A stretch of 64,000 nucleotides of DNA from contig CM057153.1 of assembly GCA_029962745.1 (NCBI GenBank), positions 14,704,435 to 14,768,434 on the forward strand. The letters are read 5' to 3'. The DNA is from Echinometra lucunter. Lineage: Eukaryota; Echinodermata; Echinoidea; Camarodonta; Echinometridae. A model generated the notes under the pieces. It did no database searches. It saw nothing but the letters and a program-made list of their open reading frames with translations, and had not been told where the DNA came from. Position numbers and translations under genes: made by a program. Within the stretch, counting starts at the first letter, position 1; the number at the start of each line of letters is the position of its first letter. Positions 58,160 through 64,000 of this stretch are shown piece after piece.

Positions 58160-59967
58160 GGCCTGGGTCACACTTGACCAATAACTATAAGAATAACGTA
58201 CATGTATCTTCAAATAGAATGCATCTCTAATGCTAACGATAAAAGTGTCACATCCCAACGATAACAATGGTGGGGTTCTCTCAATCAAGCATGGTCCTAC
58301 ATCATCTTTTCTAAAATGATGTTGCGTCAAAGGAGCAAAAATGATTGGAACAGGTTTTTTTTGGTGAGGTCTGTCCTAAAAAAAATCAGCATACAAATAA
58401 TGCAAATGACGCAGGGCATTGGTAAGAATTATCCACTCTATAGAAACTTTGGAACATTCTGAAACACATGAGAAGCCTAGTGTGTTTTGGACTATTCCAA
58501 AGTTACAGAGGGAGGAAAATTCTTCCTTACGCCTGACAAAATCATATGCATTATTTGTTTTATGAAATCGTTGCATTTGCCAAAGCTTTAATACAGTATG
58601 GGAAGCCAAATGTAGGAAGTAACCTTTCAGCGGTCATTAGTACCGGTTATAAGTACCACTCATTAGCCAACTTTCGCTGTTAGACAAAACTAGATGAATC
58701 TTCGACCACGCGTGGTCGAACTTTATGCCTCCGCCATTACCAGATCAGAAATAAATGGCACTTCATGTTGCTTTATTTTCATTTATACAATGACATCTTT
58801 GACCTTGACCTTTGCTCTTGTGACCCCCAAATCTAATGAGAGCATTGCCCTTTCCATATGCATACATGAGCCAAGTTTGTTGAACCGTCAAATGGTTACT
58901 GAGTTATCACAAGAACGAACCATTTCTATGTACATAATGACCTCTATGACCTTTCACCTTTGACCTTGAGACTCCAAAATCTAATCAGATGATTGTCCCT
59001 TCCATATGCATACCTGTGCCAAGTTTGAGGTTGATCGGTCAAATGGTAGTTGAGTTATGATGAAAACAAACCATTTCTATGTGCATAATACCTCTATGAC
59101 CTTTGACCTTTGACCTTGTCACCCCAAAATCTAATCAGATCATTGTCCCTTCCATGTGCATACATGAGCCAAGTTTGAAGCCAATCTGTCAAATGGTTCT
59201 TAAGTTATCGCGAGAACGAGCCATTTTTATGTGTATTATTACCTCTATGACCTTGACCTTTGACCTTGAGACTCCAAAATCTAATCAGATCATTGTCCCT
59301 CCCATATGCATACATGAGCCAAGTTTGAACTTGATCCGTCAAACGGTTGTTGATTTATGGTGAAAACAAACCATTTCTATGTACATAATGACCTCTATGA
59401 CCTTTGACCTTTGACCTTGTGACCCCAAAATCTAATCAGATCATCGTCCCTTCCATGTGCATACATGAGCCAAGTTTGAAGCCAATCTGTCAAATGGTTC
59501 TTAAGTTATCGCGAGAACGAGCCATTTTTATGTGTATTATTACCTCTATGACCTTGACCTTTGACCTTGAGACTCCAAAATCTAATCAGATCATTGTCCC
59601 TCCCATATGCATACATGAGCCAAGTTTGAACTTGATCCGTCAAACGGTTCTTAAGTTATCGCGAGAACGAAAACGGGACGGACGGACGGACGACCCGAAA
59701 ACATAATGCCTCCGGCAACCACCTACGGTGGGCGGAGGCATAATAAAAGATTGGTCATGTGATAGATCTCAGCCAATCATTTGATTAGGATCCATATCAC
59801 CATTTTATATTAGCCACTATAAAGACAATAAAATCAGGGAGGGAAGCTCATGCCATATGCCGGTCAGACCTACCATTATGATTTCCTCCACATAAAAAGA
59901 ACCTGGCCATTTTGGTAATGAGTTACAGGTATAGTTATCGTTATTTTGGTCAAACGTGACCCATGCC
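58160..59967. mobile_element. GGCCTGGGTCAC-ended element carrying a nested repeat
   Basis: GGCCTGGGTCACACTTGACC at the left returns inverted at 59945-59967 (GGTCAAACGTGACCCATGCC). The inner arms share AACTATA and AACG. The TGACCT repeat 58685-59745 lies inside. Confidence 0.65.
58685..59745. repeat. TGACCT-rich tandem repeat, copy 1
   Basis: Begins AAACTAGATGAA, soon TTATGCCTCCGCC, and ends GGCGGAGGCATAATAAAA. Between are about six units of about 150 bp (ATCTAATCAGATCATTGTCC, CATACATGAGCCAAGTTTGA, GTTATCGCGAGAACG). 59103-59360 and 59404-59660 are nearly identical, giving a higher-order 301-bp duplication. Open frames are repeat translations. Confidence 0.92.
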
Positions 59968-60159
59968 TAACACATGTTTCCCTATGAAAAATATAACATT
60001 CATCTTCAACATTCATTATATTATTATCATCATAATTAAAAAGTCCTCAAAATCTACACCTGACAGGAATTGTATTTCGTGGAAAATTTTGCTTAGAACA
60101 TTCCCTCATGCAGGCCACCCACCTATGTACTGGTGTTGACGATAAGTTGTACCAGGCGC

Positions 60160-60242
60160 TAGTCTACCCCTTTAAGTTGTTGCAAGGCGGCATGTATCCT
60201 CACACTCAACCTCTGCTCAAAGTCATAGTCCTTGTAGCCGTC
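60160..60242 (-). CDS. Candidate coding exon, unrecognised
   Basis: Minus strand: acceptor TTTTCTGCTGGCAG then an open frame beginning DGYKDYDFEQRLSVRIHAAL and ending LKGVD before TAG. It looks coding by composition and could be a C-terminal exon or continue through a donor before the stop (GGG|GTAGAC). A plus-strand frame covers the same bases. No family recognised. Confidence 0.25.
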
Positions 60243-60612
60243 CTGCCAGCAGAAAATATGAAAGAAATACATGTAGCAGTTACCATATTAAAAAAAATCA
60301 GGAAAATAACCATCTAATTTCATTTTTTAAAAGTTCATGTGAACTTTTGGTAGTAAAAAGAAACTTGGCTTGAATCCAGTCCAATATAGTCACACACTGT
60401 CTGCCTTGAATCAAAAGATACCAGTACATGTGCCACATCATGTGATATTCCATTAAAGACTCCTGGCAGATTTAGAGGTAAATATCTGAAAGGAAGGCAA
60501 GATACCAGCAACATTCTGCTCTACATTAGGACCCGCTTCATTATACTTATCACACACAAAGAACCCTCATAGGTCTTATATCTCTGTACCTTAGTGTTTA
60601 TGTCCCAGTCCT

Positions 60613-60813
60613 GGGGGTGTTTCACAAAGATTAAATTGATTTTAAATTTAAGATTGATTTTAAGCAGGGATTGATGTAATATGCCTTGTAGAGCTTAAAA
60701 TCAAGTCCTGATATCCTGTTTCATCACATAAATTTTAAGTTTTAATACTTAAAACTGATCGGATCGATTAAAAAATCAATTTTAACTCTTTGTAAAACAC
60801 CCCCCCCCCCCCC
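60613..60813. mobile_element. Palindromic MITE (GGGGGTGTTTCACAAAG ends)
   Basis: Left GGGGGTGTTTCACAAAG, right CTTTGTAAAACACC plus C run, with AAATTGATTTTAAA-type arms. About 200 bp. Confidence 0.75.
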
Positions 60814-60816
60814 TTC

Positions 60817-60910
60817 GGAGGGTGTTTCATCAAGTGTCTTGTCAGTGATTTTCACCGACAAAGTCTGTTTTAACTGACAATCTCGGACTAGCCTTACATA
60901 TATATGTATG

Positions 60911-60948
<38 letters not shown>

Positions 60949-61294
60949 GAAAAACAAAGAGGTAAAATAAAAACACCGCGAGACGAAGAAATTAACTGAC
61001 GTTTCGGTCAAAGACCTTTATCAAAGTGAGACTGAAAATAAACAATCTGATGCAAGAAATCAAGAAGACACACTTGTTGCCAAGAAACAAATACATAAGC
61101 TGGACGTCTGATTAGAGCGCTAGGAAATGACGCCACAAAGGAAAGAAAAAAAAATGAATTGTTGCGCAATTCAAAACAATGATATGCAAATTAAGATGAT
61201 GCATGATAAGATATACGGTATCAGTAGTCAGCCGCTGATAAAGTTGTCAGCGCTGACAACTTATCAGTGGACATATCTTGATGAAGCATCCCTC
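60817..61294. mobile_element. Foldback MITE with an inserted segment
   Basis: GGAGGGTGTTTCATCAAG left, CTTGATGAAGCATCCCTC right. A (TA)n tract (60897-60950) and an unrelated block (60950-61200) lie within. Includes the 33-nt palindrome at 61235-61267 (CTGATAAAGTTGTCAGC and complement). Confidence 0.65.
60990..61030 (-). other. Hammerhead-ribozyme-like remnant
   Basis: Minus strand: TTTGATAAAGGTCTTTGACC followed by GAAACGTC. This resembles a hammerhead core with stem II GGTC/GACC, then GAAA and the GTC cleavage triplet. Two core positions of CTGATGA are changed, so it would not be active as written. Such motifs occur in Penelope-like retroelements. Confidence 0.3.
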
Positions 61295-61470
61295 TGGGAT
61301 CTATTATTTTATCACCTTTAATTTGTTTGATATTCCACTTGTTTTGGTAGTAAAAGGAGAATTGACATTAAACTGATCAAGTATAGTCTCATACTGTCCA
61401 TCTTGCATGAAAAGATATATGTGATACTATGTGACATTCCTTCCATGAATTCCAACGAATTTTATACTGC

Positions 61471-61874
61471 TTTCACACCAAGGTACGGTCGCTGGGTACG
61501 GTCGCAGAGACCGTACCCAGCGACCGATGAAATCATAGTGTGAAAGCATTTCATCGTACTCAGCGACCGATCGTTTTGGTCAAAAACGATCGGTCGCTGA
61601 GTATGGTCACAGAGGTACTTCAGCGACCGTACCCAGCGACCGTACCTTGGTGTGAAAGCACATCGTACTCAGCGACCGATCGAAATGCAATGACCCCCCC
61701 ATACATGCCCACGCGCTATCTCTACTTCCGCTTCCGGCTAGGTCAGCTATACAGCGACCGATCGCTCTGGGCCTGACCAAATTTTGACGGCGGTGTGAAA
61801 GCACGTCCGCTCGGTCGCTGGGTACGGTCTCCGCGACCGTACCCAGCGACCGTACCTTGGTGTGAAAGCGGTAT
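61471..61874. mobile_element. Nested MITE cluster (GGTACGGTCGCTGGGTACGG)
   Basis: Outer ends CTGCTTTCACACCAAGGTAC and inverted GGTGTGAAAGCGGTA. The right-end sequence occurs twice (61625-61662, 61836-61870), and GTGTGAAAGC four times, pointing to one element inserted in another of the same family. Confidence 0.8.
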
Positions 61875-62992
61875 TAGTGTAAATGTCTGAGTGAAACACA
61901 ATATAACAGTCTCGCTAAGCAGTACAATGTGACACCTCCACACCGCCGAGCTCGGCGTAAAACACACAGCGATTCAACGTGTACATACAAGCAAATCAAA
62001 TGCCTATTGGTTTTATGTGTGTGTGGGCACTGTGTGATGCTCCGTTGATAATGTTTTGGGGGTCCGAAAACTAACGTTTTGACGTTTTGATTGTATAATA
62101 CACCCACATAAATGAGTTTTTATTCAGTATCCTGTACATCATACAAGTTTTATGATACAGCCTCTCATCTCATTTGGCAATGAATTGAAATAGTGAAAGA
62201 TACTTTTCTGATTTTTACCATAACTAGAGACCAGCTTCAAACAGCATCTTTAATAGTTTTGCTAATCTCTTGCTATTTATCACCTAAAAGCAAAGAAATC
62301 TGATGAAGAGTTTGTGAGGATTACCAAAACTGTACATATCCTTTCAAATATTAAAGATCCAACTACAGGAAAATAACCTTGCATTTTTTTTTCTCATGCA
62401 ATTAAAGATAAAGGTGAGAATTCTGTGGCCATGCAATTACATTGTGAAAGAATCACATGCACCTCCAAGTAAAAAGGTAGATAATGTAGTACATCAAAAC
62501 TGATGCCTGGTATGAGGTTCTGGATTCCTCAAAATTTGGAGCTTTTGCAAACATGACGCGGATGTCCCTTTAGGACGCAGCAGCAATAAGAGATGCGGCC
62601 ACATCATACAGTGTTCTTAAGGAGCTTTCGCTCTTTTGGTGAACGCAGATGTATGACGTCAAAATGGGAAGCAGCAGCTGCTCCTTCATCTCTCTCTCTC
62701 TCTCCAGCGCGTGCCAGGCAAGATCTAGGATGGCTGCACTCAGGCTGCACTGATGATAGGCTGGCTGTGAGTGTTACCATAGTGTTACATATGCACTAAT
62801 ACTGGCTACCCAGCTGCGTTCTACATCAAGAACGGAAGTTATTTTGGCTGAGAACTGTTCTCGTTTTCAACAGGACAGTGAGTTATTAGGATTTGAGCAT
62901 TCGCAGTACACAATTTTGCCCAAGACACACTAAACTAACGTCCATGTCGTGTTTGCGAAAGCTCCCAATCAACTGATAAGAAATTAACCTAC
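61875..62992. other. Segment without assigned gene
   Basis: CT microsatellite at 62688-62706. 62280-62345 resembles 56536-56605 (local duplication). No convincing coding frame. Confidence 0.35.
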
Positions 62993-63942
62993 ATGTACTC
63001 TCCCCTAAATGCACATGCACAGCACACAAAAAACAAGTTGATGGGACGACTCCCAAATGTGGCGCCAATGTTTGGCCAGAACACGTCAGATTTTTCTCGT
63101 CTTATTTCAAACTTAGGGGCACATGAAGAGCAATCCTTTTCTGGGAACCTTTCAACTATGACTTTCTTCCAAGTTGAAATGAAAAAATATGAAAAAGCTC
63201 ACTCATTATTTTCAACCTTTCCAGAATTCAGTCTCCACTTTAAACCAAACTAGATGAACACGCACGGTCGAAATTTATGCCTCCGCCATTGCCCGATCAG
63301 AAATATATGGCACATTCATGTTGATTTATTTTCATTTATACAATGACATCTTTGACCTTGACCTCTGATCTTGTGACCCCCAAATCTAATGAGACCATTG
63401 CCCTTTCCATATGCATACATGAGCCAAGTTTGAAGTTGAACCGTCAGAGTTGATTTATCACAAGAACAAGCAAGTTTCATGTATATAATGACCTCTATGA
63501 CCTTTGACCTTGAGACCCCCAAATCTAATCAGATCATTGTCCCTCCCATATGCATACATGAGCCAAGTTTGAAGTTGATCCGTCAAACTGTTCTTAAGTT
63601 ATCGCGAGAACGAAAACGGGACGGACAGACGGACGGACGACCCGAAAACATAATGCCTCCAGCACCCACCTACAGTGGGCGGAGGCATGATAAAACCCTT
63701 TTCGTTTCGAGTGACAAACATTTGCATCCTCTTTGCCTACAATATATCAATCCCTTCATCAGGTGATGTGCCAGGAAATTATTTCGTTTTCAAAGTTTGA
63801 AAATCCTTCATATGAAAACCTTGATGAGGTAATAAACCAAATCAATGAGTCCACAGCTTTGAAAGCAATGTATGCAAAACTGCAACACACACACAAAAGA
63901 GCAATTTTCTTTTCAATATTCCATGATCAAATGCAGAATTGA
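62993..63942 (+). pseudogene. Possible coding sequence split by a repeat insertion
   Basis: The left part (to 63245) reads LPNVAPMFGQNTSDFSRL and FFQVEMKKYEKAHSLFSTF and looks like protein coding. It stops where the TGACCT repeat 63246-63692 begins. A second part (63733-63942) reads FENPSYENLDEVINQINEST and ends FHDQMQN then TGA. Whether the two parts belong together, or are exons with the repeat in an intron, cannot be settled. No family recognised. Confidence 0.25.
63246..63692. repeat. TGACCT-rich repeat, copy 2
   Basis: Same ends as 58685-59745 (AAACTAGATGAA, TTTATGCCTCCGCC; GGCGGAGGCATGATAAAA) but only two to three internal units. Confidence 0.92.
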
Positions 63943-64000
63943 TGATAAAGCATAAATATTATTCATTCTTGTCTATGTGACTTTTACATGTAGTATTGCA

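Noticed and set aside
59103..59706. Two near-identical plus-strand open frames of 86 and 100 codons
   Set aside because: They are translations of a tandem DNA repeat; the same unit occurs in other frames and in the copy at 63.5 kb.

Overview
This is a eukaryotic, AT-rich, repeat-laden genomic window. It is most probably from a deuterostome marine invertebrate, and the repeat style (recurring CTCGCTCGCTTCGCTCGCTC motifs, G-run terminal repeats, GCCTCCGCC-ended repeats, tRNA-derived SINEs, CR1-like LINEs) best fits an echinoderm such as a sea urchin. The organism call is inference; no sequence here names a species. Almost all open frames in the window are chance frames, simple-repeat frames or transposon debris.

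The one convincing host gene lies on the minus strand between 26345 and 356. It encodes an ST8Sia-type (alpha-2,8) sialyltransferase, read here as four exons: 26237-26345 (cytoplasmic tail, signal anchor), 4494-4587 (stem), 1166-1774 (sialylmotif L) and 356-608 (sialylmotifs S, III and VS, and stop). The exon phases join without a break and give 354 residues. The two motif-L cysteines, the motif-S cysteine and a C-terminal cysteine are placed as the family requires. Exons 3 and 4 are secure; exons 1 and 2 are inferred from splice phase, topology and total length. Intron 1 is about 21.6 kb and is packed with repeats. The region upstream of exon 1 (26346-27524) carries a 251-bp tandem duplication and may be a shared promoter with a candidate divergent plus-strand exon at 27525. 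Further weak coding candidates lie at 28363-28588, 60160-60242 (minus) and 62993-63942.

The rest is a dense record of mobile-element activity. Seven elements share CAGnGGCGTA-like ends, G/C runs and 8-bp target duplications (2340-3590, 9535-10834, 25116-26205, 31870-33371, 37164-37505, 41482-41791, 44669-45233). This is a hAT-like non-autonomous family, and several members carry arrays of the mirror-symmetric CTCGCTCGCTTCGCTCGCTC motif. One sits inside a palindromic element and another inside a large foldback element (38674-42502) whose arms are built of short subrepeats. Two long-armed foldback elements flanked by TA (22143-23495, 51597-52795), a mariner-type MITE (57364-57588) and a pogo/Tigger-like element (54632-55756) represent the TA-targeting class.

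Retroelements include a nearly full CR1-like LINE with a 10-bp target duplication (13907-18167), two more decayed LINE copies (29100-30780, 39550-41324), an L1/Tx1-like 3' fragment (34080-35427), several bare LINE tails and tRNA-derived SINEs. From 54 kb to 64 kb there are locally duplicated blocks and two copies of a repeat rich in TGACCTTTGACCT, a nuclear-receptor DR1-type motif.
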